NCBI GenBank assembly: GCA_950073045.1
Contig: CATMQD010000008.1
Coordinates: forward strand, 1 to 34,815
From: an uncultured Flavobacteriales bacterium
Lineage (GTDB): Bacteria; Bacteroidota; Bacteroidia; Flavobacteriales; Schleiferiaceae
Reading direction: 5' to 3'
Length of the DNA stretch: 34,815 nucleotides
The notes beneath the pieces were generated by a model, which ran no database searches, was not told where the DNA came from, and worked only from the letters and a program-made list of their open reading frames with translations. The position numbers and the translations under genes are program-made. Positions within the stretch are counted from its first letter, which is position 1. Each line of letters begins with the position of its first letter. Below are positions 9,180-18,996 of the stretch, one piece after another.

Positions 9180-12100
9180 GATTCTCCATTAAATATTTCG
9201 CTTTCCCTGCGCTTGCCGCATTATTTCTGATTTACTCCTTTACCTATAGGAGAAATTTTGCTGAGGACCTAATCGATTACCAAGAGGATTCGGAATTAGG
9301 GAAATTAGTTCCCCCATCTGATACTAATGACCCCGATAGTGTTTTGCGCTATCCCTTTGATGGGGGTGAGTCTGGTGGAGTTTTTGGCAATGAGCCCTCC
9401 AATTTTAAAGAAGATGTAGTTTACGATGAAGAATCGGGAAACTACTTTGTGTACCGCACCTATGGTCGTTTTAGTGGAGCCCCACCGGTGGTAATGACCC
9501 CCAGCGAGTACCGCGATTATATTGCCGCTCAACAGGCCCAGGAATACTGGTCGGCAAGAAGTAAAAGCGATGATGCCCAAAAGGCAGAAGGTCGTGACCC
9601 AGCCAGTTCACTTATTCCGCAGATTACCATTAATAGCGACAACTTTGCTAAAATCTTTGGATCGAATACCATTGATATCCGTCCCCAAGGTTTTGCCGAA
9701 TTAACCTTTGGTGGTCGATTCCAGAAAATTGATAATCCGATTATTCCCGAACGAAATCGGAATGTGTTCACCTTCAACTTCGATCAACGCATTCAAATGA
9801 ATGTGAATGGAAGTATCGGAGAAAAGCTTAAGCTGAATGTGAACTATGATACGGAAGCCACCTTCGCTTTCGAAAATCAGGTGAAAACCGAGTTTACCGG
9901 CTTTGAAGATGATATCATTAAAAAAATTGAGCTTGGTAATGTAAACCTCCCGCTAAACTCATCTCTAATTACTGGTGCTCAAAGCTTATTTGGGGTAAAA
10001 GGACAATTCCAGTTTGGAAAGTTGATGTTAACTGGGGTTTTCTCCGAACAACGTAGTCAAACTTCTTCCATAAACATCCAGGGCGGCGCCACCACCACCG
10101 AGTTTGAGATTTGGGGGGATGAGTACGAGGCCAACCGTCACTACTTCCTTTCACATTATTTCCGTGATAACTACGAGCAGTTTTTAGAGAACTCTCCAAT
10201 TATCACCTCACCTGTACAAATTACCAAGGTTGAAGTTTGGGTTACCAATAACCGCCAGAATACTCAGGATACTCGAAATATTGTGGCAATGCTCGATTTA
10301 GGGGAGCGCCAAAATAGAGCATATCGCACTAATGACAAACCTGGTGTAGATATCTTCCCGGGTGATAAAGGAGGCGAATTTCCCGACAACCTGAGCAACC
10401 AGTTAGATCCAGACAATTTAGTGCAATCCTATCCTGGAGTTAGGGATATCTCACAAGTAAACTCTGCTTTAACGGGAGCCGGTTTTGAAGAGGCCACCGA
10501 ATTCGTGGAATTAGCAAATGCCCGAAAGCTTAACCCTAACGAGTTTAACTTCCATCCTCAATTGGGATATATCACCCTGAATACTGCTTTAAATCAGGAT
10601 GAAGTACTGGCCGTTGCCTTCCAATACACCGCAGGCGGACAAACCTTCCAAGTAGGTGAGTTTAGTACCGATGGGGTAAGTCCACCAAATAACCTGGTGG
10701 TGAAAATGCTAAAGAGCTTTATCCTTGATGTTCGAGTTCCCAACTGGGACTTGATGATGAAAAACGTTTATTCATTGAGTGCTTTTCAAGTAGGCTCAGA
10801 AGATTTCCGTTTACAGGTACTTTATCAAAATGACGAAACCGGTACACCGGTGCCATTTTTACCAGAATCTTCCCTGCGTTCAGAACTACTCTTACGAGTG
10901 ATGGAGTTGGATCGCTTGAATCAAAATAATGACGACCAAGCGGATGGTTTCTTTGACTTTATTCCCAATCAAACCATTTATCCCCAAAACGGTAGAATTT
11001 TCTTCCCAGTCTTGGAGCCCTTCGGTTCTAACTTAGCGGAGAAATTAGCCGATGATGATGAACGGGATCGCTTTGTTTTCCAACAGCTCTACGATTCCAC
11101 ACGATTTGTTGCTCAAAATGAAACGCGCCTCAATAAGTATTTAATTAAGGGGCAATTTAAATCCTCATCCAGCAGTGAAATTCAACTGAATGCCTTTAAT
11201 ATCCCTCCCGGGTCGGTGCAAGTTACGGCAGGCGGTACCCGATTAATTGAAGGTCAGGATTACCGTGTAGATTACAATTTAGGTCGGGTTACCATTTTAA
11301 ATGAAGGAATTCTTAATTCTGGTGTTCCCATTAAGGTAGATTTTGAAAACAACGCCCTTTTCAATTTCCAAACTAAGACTTTCATGGGTTTAAATGCGGA
11401 ATACCGCTTTAATGAGAATTTCAATTTGGGAGCTACCATGGTGCACTTAAATGAGCGGCCGTTAACCCAAAAAGTGAATATTGGAGAGGAGCCCATTTCG
11501 AACACCATTGTTGGTTTAAACGGTAACTATTCGAAGGATGCGCCCTACTTAACTCGATTTGTGGATGCGATTCCGTTTATCGACACCAAAGAAAAATCCA
11601 ATATCTTAATTAGTGGTGAGGTTGCCCAAATGATTCCTGGTAGTCCGCGAGGTATCGAGATTAATGGAGAGCAAACCACTTTCCTAGATGATTTCGAATC
11701 GAGTCAAACTACAATTGATATTCGCAATCCATCGGCCTGGCGACTAGCCTCCACACCTGCAGGTCAACCCGATTTATTCCCAGAAGGAAGTGAAAATAGT
11801 GTGGCTTACGGTTTTAATCGTGCCCGCTTGGCTTGGTATACCATCGATCCTCTTTTTCATAATGATGAATCTCGTACGCCGGATAATATTCGGAATAATA
11901 AGGATCTACAATCGACCAATGATGTGCGTGAGGTTTTAGTGGATGAAGTATTTCCAAATTTGGAATTAGATAATAGTCAGCCACGGAATATTGCAACCCT
12001 CGATTTAGCCTTCTATCCGCGTGAGCGTGGTCCATACAATTATGATGTGGAGCCCACGGCATTTTCTGCAGGTATCAACCAAGATGGTAGTTTAAGAGAT

Positions 12101-15100
12101 CCCGAAAGTCGTTGGGGTGGTATTATGCGCGATGTGAGCGTAACCAATTTCGAAGAGCAGAATATTGAGTTTATTCAGTTTTGGGTATTAAACCCATTCG
12201 TGGGAAATGACAATCCTCCTCCCGGTGGTGATTTATACATCAACTTAGGTAGTGTTTCAGAGGATATTCTTCGTGATGGAGTGCAAGCAATTGAGAATAG
12301 TGTGCCAGTAAATGGGGACCTCAGTAAGTTAGACTCTACCCGTTGGGGATATGCCACTAGTGTTCGCCCACCAGTAGTAGCTTTTGACGCTGATCCTTCG
12401 GCACGTGATTTACAGGATGTGGGTTATGACCTATTGAATGATGAGCAAGAGCGCACCTGGGTAAGTGACTCGGCTTATGCCAATTATATCCAAAGGGTGA
12501 TCAATACTTTTGGTCAGGCTTCCCCTGCTTATGCTCAGGCGAATGCCGATCCGGCCTCAGATAACTTCCGTTATTATCGTGGTGATGATCTCGATCAAGA
12601 GGAAGCGAATATTCTAGAACGCTACAAGGCCTTTAATAACCCTCAAGGAAATTCAAATCCTACGCCTGTGGGTGGTGTTTCGGCATTTGCAACCAACTTA
12701 CCAGATATTGAGGATGTAAACCGCGATCAAACCTTAAGTAAGGCAGAAACCTATTATCAGTACCGCATTAGTATGCGTCCTAGCGATTTGCAAACTGAAG
12801 GTCAGAATTACATCACTTCCATCGAGAAAACGAGATCTCCAGACCAGCCTAATGGACAAAGCTATGAAGCAGAATGGATCCAGTTTAAGGTTCCAATCTT
12901 TAATCCAGATTCTAAGGTTGGGCCGATTAACGATTTTCGCTCAATCCGTTTTATCCGCGCTTTCTTAAAGAATTTCCCGGAAGATATCGTTATTCGTTTT
13001 GCACGAATGGAGCTTGTAAGAGGAGAGTGGCGACGTTATCAATTTTCTTTGGATGGCACCCGTGATCGCCTTACCCAAGATGATCAAGAGAATACCATTT
13101 TTGAAGTAAATGCCGTAAACATTGAGCAAAATGGATCGCGTACGCCTGTTCCATATGTATTACCGCCTGGTATTGATCGTCAGGTTTTATTTGGAACAAC
13201 TTCCGCTAACCAGCAAAATGAGCAGGCCCTAAGCTTACGAATTCTTAACCTTGAGGATGGTGATGCGCGTGCCGTATTCCGGAATATCGATTTTGATATG
13301 CGATTATACAAGCGCCTAAAACTGTACACCCACGTTGAATCGGCCACCTTAAATAGTGATGATGTCCAAGATGGTGATTTGAGAGTTTTTATCCGTTTGG
13401 GTAGTGATTACGATCAAAACTATTACGAGTACGAATTACCAATGACCGCTACTCCTCATGGTGTTTCCAATACCGATGTAAATGCGATTTGGCCCTCCGA
13501 AAATCAGATGGACTTTGCTCTTCAGGTTCTGAAGGATGTAAAACTGGAGCGGAATGCCGCCTATCGTAATACGGGTGATCCCATAAATGAACCTTATTCC
13601 GTGAGCCGGGCTGGTGGTCAGGTTACCGTAGTTGGAGCACCTAATTTAGGAAATGTACGCACGGTCTTAATCGGGGTTCGAAATCCTAAACGACGATTTA
13701 TCCCTTCCGATAATGATGATGGACTGCCCAAGAGCGCCGAGGTTTGGATTAACGAATTACGTTTAACCGACTTTGATCAAGATGGAGGCTGGGCCGCCAA
13801 TGCGAGGGTTGCTGCTAAGCTGGCCGATTTCGCCAATGTTAGTGTAACCGGCAGCACCAGTTCTATTGGCTGGGGTTCTTTGGATCAGTCGGTGAGCGAA
13901 TTCCAACAGGAGCAACGTTACGCTTACGATTTACAATCTAATGTAGAGTTAGGAAAGTTCTTTAATAAGGATTACGGTATTCGGATTCCAATGTTCTACG
14001 GGACCAGCGAAACCTGGATTAATCCACGTTTTAACCCGCTAGATTTAGATATTGAGTTCGATGATGCTTTGGATAATGTAGAGGACCCTCTTGATCGTGA
14101 TTCTTTAAGGCAAGCTACTCAGGATTATACCCGCCGCAGATCGATCAACTTTACCAATGTTCGTAAAGAGCGCAGTGCTAATAAAGGGCAAAGAAAGCCT
14201 CAGGTTTACGATATCGAAAACTTCTCAGCTACCTATTCCTTCTCTGAGGTTTTTAGACGAAATATCAATACTCGCTTTGATATTAATCGTCAGCATTCTG
14301 GAAATATTAATTATACCTATCGCACCCGACCCAAGCCCATCAAGCCTTTTAAAAAGGTAAAATGGCTGCAAAGCAATTACTTGGCCTTAATTCGCGACTT
14401 CAACTTTTATCCTTATCCAAAGAGCTTTACGGCTATCGCTAGTTTCGATCGAAATTATACCGCTATGCAAATGCGGAATACTGATGCCATCTTAAATGAT
14501 ATCCCACCGGAGCTCCTAGGAAATATCGAAGCTACTTACAATAAGAACTTTAATCTTAACCGACAGTACACGCTGCTATACGATATTACCGAATCATTGC
14601 GCTTCGACTTTAGTGCAAGGGCTGGTTCTAGGATCGACGAGCTTCCAGGGGCACCAGGAACTCAAGAAAACCGAGATACAATAATTGAGAATCTGCGAAA
14701 CTTTGGTAGACCATTAACCTATCACCAAAAGGTGACCTTAAATTGGCAGGTGCCCATCAATAAATTGCCGCTGATGGACTTCGTTAATTTAACTGCTACT
14801 TATAATGGTGATTACGATTGGCAAGCCCCTTCTTTAGCCAGTACCCGAGGATCGGCAAATGCTCCTGGTAATAGTCAGTTTAATTTGAATTTTGGAAATA
14901 CCATTCAGAACAACCGTCAAATTCAGTTAAACAGTACCCTAAACTTTAATGCCCTTTACAACAAAGTGCCTTATTTGAAAAAGGCTCTATCTGGCGGTAA
15001 TACCAATCGCGGTGAGCGCCGTCGACCAAGAGGAATTCCAACCCCTGGTCGTCGTCAGAATGAAGAAAGTGTTAAGGAAGACGAGAACGAGGAAGAGCCT

Positions 15101-16558
15101 AGCGTTTTTGATAAGATTTTAATGGAATCGGCCAAGTTTATGATGATGGTGAAATCGGGCTCCGTGAATTACAGTAATAGTCAGGGACAAGTTTTACCAG
15201 GCTTCCAGCCCAATCCAACTTTGCTAGGTATGGCCGATGCAGGCGCTGCCCCAGGGTTTTGGTTCACGGTAGGTGATCAAAGTGATATTCGTGGTTTAGC
15301 GGTGGATAATAACTGGCTAATTAGAAACGAGGATCTTAACTCGCAATATTCAAGAACTAGTAATAAGAATTTAAATCTAAGGTTGACCTTAGAGCCACTC
15401 AATTCTTTGCGGATTGTGCTTACTGCTCAAAGACAAGGAAGTAGTAACTTAAATGAGTTCTTCCGTTTTAATGACAGTATTTTCAATCCAAGAACTGGGG
15501 ATTTTGAACCAGGTTTCGAAAGTCAGAATTCTTTCCAAACCCAAACCTTCTCTTCTTCTTGGTTTATGTTGAATACCGCTTTCGAAAGCTTGGAAGCCCC
15601 AGATTATAATTCAGCGACTTACGATGCTTTCCGTGAGAATCGACTAATTATTTCTCAGCGTTTAGCTCAGCAATTGGAGGATGCAGACTCTATAGCCGGA
15701 TATACAGCAGAGTTAACGGGTAACCCAGATTCTAGTAATTATGGTTATCGCTACTACAGTGTAAGCGCTCAGGAAGTAATGATTCCATCCTTTATTGCGG
15801 CCTATACCGGAACGGATGCCAATAATGTGGAACTTGGCTTTGGTAGAGACATTCCATTACCAAATTGGCAAGTAACCTATGATGGATTAAGTAAAATGGA
15901 CTTCTTTAAGAAGTACTTTGCTAGCTTCACCATAAACCATGCTTATCGTTCAAGTTATACCGTAAGCTCTATCAGTACTAATTTGCTAAGGCAGAAGGAG
16001 CTTCAGGATCGTCCCGGAGAAACACCGCTTGATGCGAATGGTGATTTACTTCCCTTAAACCAGATTAATAGTATTTCAATGACCGAGCAGTTTGCTCCAT
16101 TAATTGGGGTGAATACGAAGTTTAAGAATAATATGACGGTTAGGGTAGAGTATAAGAGCGATCGTAATATGATGCTTAGCCTAACTAACAATCAAATTAC
16201 CGAAAACCGCGGTAGCGAGTGGATAATCGGGGCTGGCTATATTATCAAAGATGTTAAACTCCGCTTTATCCGTGTTGGAAAACGCCGTACCAACCCGGTT
16301 GCTAATTTAGAATTACGTGCAGATGTTGGTATCCGCGATAACATTATTTTGATTCGTCGAATTCTCGAGGATGTTGATCAACCAACTTCCGGGCAAAGAG
16401 TAACTACGGTTAAAGTTTCGGCCGATTACCGCTTAAGTCAACGCGTGCAAACAAAGGTGTTTTACGACTTAAATATGTCGCGATTTAAGACCTCCAACGC
16501 CTTCCCGTTAACCACAAACCAATTTGGTATCAGTGTTCGCTTGAATTTGGGTCAATAA
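9176..16558 (+). CDS. sprA: Type IX secretion outer membrane translocon SprA/Sov
   Basis: 2460 aa with N-terminal hydrophobic segment and SprA-family sequence (DFESSQTTIDIRNPSAWRLASTP, GRLPYDVEPTA-type regions, C-terminal beta-strands FGISVRLNLGQ). ruvA-sprA-gcvH-vanZ-tonB order is familiar in Flavobacteriia. TTG start overlaps the ruvA stop. Confidence 0.95.
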   Translation: MRFSIKYFAFPALAALFLIYSFTYRRNFAEDLIDYQEDSELGKLVPPSDTNDPDSVLRYPFDGGESGGVFGNEPSNFKEDVVYDEESGNYFVYRTYGRFSGAPPVVMTPSEYRDYIAAQQAQEYWSARSKSDDAQKAEGRDPASSLIPQITINSDNFAKIFGSNTIDIRPQGFAELTFGGRFQKIDNPIIPERNRNVFTFNFDQRIQMNVNGSIGEKLKLNVNYDTEATFAFENQVKTEFTGFEDDIIKKIELGNVNLPLNSSLITGAQSLFGVKGQFQFGKLMLTGVFSEQRSQTSSINIQGGATTTEFEIWGDEYEANRHYFLSHYFRDNYEQFLENSPIITSPVQITKVEVWVTNNRQNTQDTRNIVAMLDLGERQNRAYRTNDKPGVDIFPGDKGGEFPDNLSNQLDPDNLVQSYPGVRDISQVNSALTGAGFEEATEFVELANARKLNPNEFNFHPQLGYITLNTALNQDEVLAVAFQYTAGGQTFQVGEFSTDGVSPPNNLVVKMLKSFILDVRVPNWDLMMKNVYSLSAFQVGSEDFRLQVLYQNDETGTPVPFLPESSLRSELLLRVMELDRLNQNNDDQADGFFDFIPNQTIYPQNGRIFFPVLEPFGSNLAEKLADDDERDRFVFQQLYDSTRFVAQNETRLNKYLIKGQFKSSSSSEIQLNAFNIPPGSVQVTAGGTRLIEGQDYRVDYNLGRVTILNEGILNSGVPIKVDFENNALFNFQTKTFMGLNAEYRFNENFNLGATMVHLNERPLTQKVNIGEEPISNTIVGLNGNYSKDAPYLTRFVDAIPFIDTKEKSNILISGEVAQMIPGSPRGIEINGEQTTFLDDFESSQTTIDIRNPSAWRLASTPAGQPDLFPEGSENSVAYGFNRARLAWYTIDPLFHNDESRTPDNIRNNKDLQSTNDVREVLVDEVFPNLELDNSQPRNIATLDLAFYPRERGPYNYDVEPTAFSAGINQDGSLRDPESRWGGIMRDVSVTNFEEQNIEFIQFWVLNPFVGNDNPPPGGDLYINLGSVSEDILRDGVQAIENSVPVNGDLSKLDSTRWGYATSVRPPVVAFDADPSARDLQDVGYDLLNDEQERTWVSDSAYANYIQRVINTFGQASPAYAQANADPASDNFRYYRGDDLDQEEANILERYKAFNNPQGNSNPTPVGGVSAFATNLPDIEDVNRDQTLSKAETYYQYRISMRPSDLQTEGQNYITSIEKTRSPDQPNGQSYEAEWIQFKVPIFNPDSKVGPINDFRSIRFIRAFLKNFPEDIVIRFARMELVRGEWRRYQFSLDGTRDRLTQDDQENTIFEVNAVNIEQNGSRTPVPYVLPPGIDRQVLFGTTSANQQNEQALSLRILNLEDGDARAVFRNIDFDMRLYKRLKLYTHVESATLNSDDVQDGDLRVFIRLGSDYDQNYYEYELPMTATPHGVSNTDVNAIWPSENQMDFALQVLKDVKLERNAAYRNTGDPINEPYSVSRAGGQVTVVGAPNLGNVRTVLIGVRNPKRRFIPSDNDDGLPKSAEVWINELRLTDFDQDGGWAANARVAAKLADFANVSVTGSTSSIGWGSLDQSVSEFQQEQRYAYDLQSNVELGKFFNKDYGIRIPMFYGTSETWINPRFNPLDLDIEFDDALDNVEDPLDRDSLRQATQDYTRRRSINFTNVRKERSANKGQRKPQVYDIENFSATYSFSEVFRRNINTRFDINRQHSGNINYTYRTRPKPIKPFKKVKWLQSNYLALIRDFNFYPYPKSFTAIASFDRNYTAMQMRNTDAILNDIPPELLGNIEATYNKNFNLNRQYTLLYDITESLRFDFSARAGSRIDELPGAPGTQENRDTIIENLRNFGRPLTYHQKVTLNWQVPINKLPLMDFVNLTATYNGDYDWQAPSLASTRGSANAPGNSQFNLNFGNTIQNNRQIQLNSTLNFNALYNKVPYLKKALSGGNTNRGERRRPRGIPTPGRRQNEESVKEDENEEEPSVFDKILMESAKFMMMVKSGSVNYSNSQGQVLPGFQPNPTLLGMADAGAAPGFWFTVGDQSDIRGLAVDNNWLIRNEDLNSQYSRTSNKNLNLRLTLEPLNSLRIVLTAQRQGSSNLNEFFRFNDSIFNPRTGDFEPGFESQNSFQTQTFSSSWFMLNTAFESLEAPDYNSATYDAFRENRLIISQRLAQQLEDADSIAGYTAELTGNPDSSNYGYRYYSVSAQEVMIPSFIAAYTGTDANNVELGFGRDIPLPNWQVTYDGLSKMDFFKKYFASFTINHAYRSSYTVSSISTNLLRQKELQDRPGETPLDANGDLLPLNQINSISMTEQFAPLIGVNTKFKNNMTVRVEYKSDRNMMLSLTNNQITENRGSEWIIGAGYIIKDVKLRFIRVGKRRTNPVANLELRADVGIRDNIILIRRILEDVDQPTSGQRVTTVKVSADYRLSQRVQTKVFYDLNMSRFKTSNAFPLTTNQFGISVRLNLGQ

Positions 16559-16602
16559 TCCCCAAAAAAAGCTTTTAATTTGCTGCATCAAAAAAGCGAG
16601 GC

Positions 16603-16980
16603 ATGAATATTCCATCCGATTTAAAGTACACTAAAGACCACGAGTGGATTCGTTTAGAAGGCGATGTAGCCACTGTTGGTATTACCGATTTCGCACAAGG
16701 TGAGTTGGGCGACATTGTTTTTGTAGAAGTAGAAACTGAAGGCGAGACCTTAGACCGCGAAGAAACCTTTGGTTCGGTTGAGGCAGTAAAAACCGTTTCT
16801 GACCTTTTTATGCCAGTATCTGGCGAGGTTACTGAGTTTAATGAGGAAATTGAAAGCAGTCCTGAATTGGTAAACGAAGATCCTTACGGTAAAGGATGGA
16901 TGGTTAAGATAAAATTAAGTGATAGCGGTGAGCTAGATGATTTGCTAGACGCTGATGCTTATAAAGAGCTTATAGGTTAA
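16603..16980 (+). CDS. gcvH: Glycine cleavage system H protein
   Basis: [37 protein letters not shown]...[21 protein letters not shown], containing the lipoylation lysine motif. Confidence 0.97.
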   Translation: MNIPSDLKYTKDHEWIRLEGDVATVGITDFAQGELGDIVFVEVETEGETLDREETFGSVEAVKTVSDLFMPVSGEVTEFNEEIESSPELVNEDPYGKGWMVKIKLSDSGELDDLLDADAYKELIG

Positions 16981-17369
16981 TGAGCCCAAAGCTTAAAGCA
17001 AAAATTCTTTCTTATACCCCAGCATTGTTCTGGGGTTTTTTGATTTCTATCCTCACCCTGATGCCTCAAAGTAAAATTCCGAGAGAATTGGCCGATATGA
17101 ACGACAAGCTCATTCACGGTGGGATTTATTTTTTAACGGCACTTCTAATAATCTTTGCATCCCTTCGTTATAATTTCAAGAACGTTCTTACAAGAGCTAG
17201 AATGATGACCATTTGGCTCTTTTGTGTTTCGTTTGGAGGAGTGATTGAGCTTCTTCAAGCTAATTTGGTCCCCGGACGCCATGGTGATTGGTTAGATTTT
17301 TTAGCAAACTCCTTTGGCGCATTGTTAGCGGTGCTATTGTGGTTCATTTATCAGAGCCGCAAGGCCTGA
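16980..17369 (+). CDS. VanZ-like family membrane protein
   Basis: MPQSKIP...DKLIHGGIYFLTALL...GGVIELLQANLVPGRHGDWLDFLANSFGALLA, typical VanZ-like architecture. ATG overlaps the gcvH stop. Confidence 0.85.
   Translation: MSPKLKAKILSYTPALFWGFLISILTLMPQSKIPRELADMNDKLIHGGIYFLTALLIIFASLRYNFKNVLTRARMMTIWLFCVSFGGVIELLQANLVPGRHGDWLDFLANSFGALLAVLLWFIYQSRKA
17016..17041 (+). terminator. Intrinsic-terminator-like hairpin inside the 5' coding region of the vanZ-like gene
   Basis: accccag-cattgtt-ctggggt followed by six T (17036-17041), perfect 7-bp stem. Confidence 0.6.
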
Positions 17370-17410
17370 TTGATCGACAGATCTAAAAAACGAACTCAAA
17401 CACCACTAGT

Positions 17411-18139
17411 ATGGAAATCAAAAAAGACTGGAAAAAGAATCTTGAGAATTATAGAAGCCTTTTCTTTTTGGGCGGAATAGCCTTAAGCTTAATCGCAACC
17501 ACCGAAATATTGCAAATGCAAAGTGAAGTTTATATTCCAGAGGAACCAAAACCTGAGGTAGAAGAGACAGCTTCCATTATAAATATCCCCATCACCATAC
17601 GTGAAAAACCTGAAATTCCAGAACCGGTAAAAAACGAACCAGAGCCAGATCCCATTCTAAAGCCCACTGATAAGTGGAAAATGGTGGATGATAATACCAA
17701 ACTTAAAACCTTCACTATTGAGCCTAGTAGCGTCTTAGATACTATAGAATATGTTCCTTTGCAAGGCTTTGAAGTGCCAGAGCCAATTGAAGCGGTTAAT
17801 GTGGAGAATATGGCTCGGCCAAAAGACTGTGAAGATTTACGGGGTAAGGATGCACAGATGAACTGCTTTAACCAATGGATTTCGCGTTATATCGCCGATG
17901 AAGTAGAGTTTCCGAATATACCGAGCTTCATGGCCCAAAGTGAGAAGATCTTTGTGGAGTTTGTAATCGGTGCCGACGGTAAGGTTGGCGATGTGTCGAT
18001 CATTCGCGGGCAAACTCAGGAGTATCGCGATGAAGCCAAACGGGTTATTGAGAGTTTACCAGAATTAGTACCCGCTAGTCAGCTTGGTAGAAAGGTGCCT
18101 GTGCGAGTTCGAGTACCAGTTAATTTTAAGATTAGGTAA
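17411..18139 (+). CDS. TonB family energy transducer (divergent paralogue 1)
   Basis: N-terminal TM anchor, PEPKPEVEE...PEPDPILKP spacer, TonB_C-like FVEFVIGADGKVGDVSIIRGQTQEYRDEAKRVIESLPELVPASQLGRKVPVRVRVPVNFKI. Confidence 0.85.
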   Translation: MEIKKDWKKNLENYRSLFFLGGIALSLIATTEILQMQSEVYIPEEPKPEVEETASIINIPITIREKPEIPEPVKNEPEPDPILKPTDKWKMVDDNTKLKTFTIEPSSVLDTIEYVPLQGFEVPEPIEAVNVENMARPKDCEDLRGKDAQMNCFNQWISRYIADEVEFPNIPSFMAQSEKIFVEFVIGADGKVGDVSIIRGQTQEYRDEAKRVIESLPELVPASQLGRKVPVRVRVPVNFKIR

Positions 18140-18207
18140 ATTAGGCCATATAGATTGTAGCTCCTTTTAGTTTTTCTTTAATTTAGCGAACTGCTAATCC
18201 ATCGAAT

Positions 18208-18915
18208 ATGCAAGCAAAAAAATCAGAAAAGGCAGATTTGGAGAACATCCGGAGTATGTTCCTCCTTGCTGGACTTGTAACGTCCCTGCTCTTATGTGTC
18301 ATTCTCATCGAATGGAAAACTTACGATCAGTCGGTAGCCAACCTTGGTGAGCTGGACGTAGAAGTCGACGATGAAATTATTCCGATTACCAATCGTGATG
18401 TAGCTCCACCACCCCCGCCACCGCCACCCCCACCGGAGGTAATCGAAGTTGTGGAAGATGACGTGGAACTAGAAGAGGAATTGGAAATCCAAACTACCGA
18501 AACCGACATGATGGAGGAAGTTGAGGTAATTGAAATGGAAGCAGAAGAATCGGATGAGGTTCTGAGTTTCGCAGTTGTGGAGTCGGTTCCGATTTTCCCC
18601 GGCTGTGAAGACGCTAAGGATAATGCTGAGCGTAAATTATGTTTCCAGCAAAAGATTCTTCAGTTTGTAGGTCGCGAGTTTAAGTTTCCTGAAATGGCCC
18701 GTCAAATGGGAATCCAAGGAAAGGTTTACGTAAACTTCGTAATTGAAAAAAACGGTAAAATCACTAATGTTGAGGTGATTCGTGGTCCTGATCAACTTTT
18801 AAATGATGAGGCCGTGCGAGTTGTAAAAATGCTTCCTCAACTAACTCCCGCGAAGCAAAGAGGTAAACCTGTTCGTATGAGCTTTACTTTACCGATAAAC
18901 GCTAAGCTTCAATAA
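18208..18915 (+). CDS. tonB: TonB family energy transducer (paralogue 2)
   Basis: TM anchor, ten consecutive prolines, acidic spacer, TonB_C FPEMARQMGIQGKVYVNFVIEKNGKITNVEVIRGPD...PVRMSFTLPINAKL. Confidence 0.92.
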   Translation: MQAKKSEKADLENIRSMFLLAGLVTSLLLCVILIEWKTYDQSVANLGELDVEVDDEIIPITNRDVAPPPPPPPPPPEVIEVVEDDVELEEELEIQTTETDMMEEVEVIEMEAEESDEVLSFAVVESVPIFPGCEDAKDNAERKLCFQQKILQFVGREFKFPEMARQMGIQGKVYVNFVIEKNGKITNVEVIRGPDQLLNDEAVRVVKMLPQLTPAKQRGKPVRMSFTLPINAKLQ

Positions 18916-18935
18916 ACAATACTTTGTAATTTTAT

Positions 18936-18967
18936 AGCCGTTCCAGTAATGCTGGAGCGGCTTTTTT
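18936..18967 (+). terminator. Rho-independent terminator after tonB
   Basis: agccgttccag (18936-18946) / ctggagcggct (18952-18962), 11-bp stem with one wobble, followed by T6. Confidence 0.9.
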
Positions 18968-18996
18968 ATTTCCACCAATTCTCAAAACAATATACC

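Noticed and set aside
18327-18509. Minus-strand Ser/Gly-rich ORF
   Set aside because: Direct complement of the polyproline/acidic spacer of TonB; compositional artefact.
18921-18927. TACTTTG as cysQ promoter
   Set aside because: One base short of TAnnTTTG and located upstream of the strong tonB terminator, so it would drive into termination; insufficient support.
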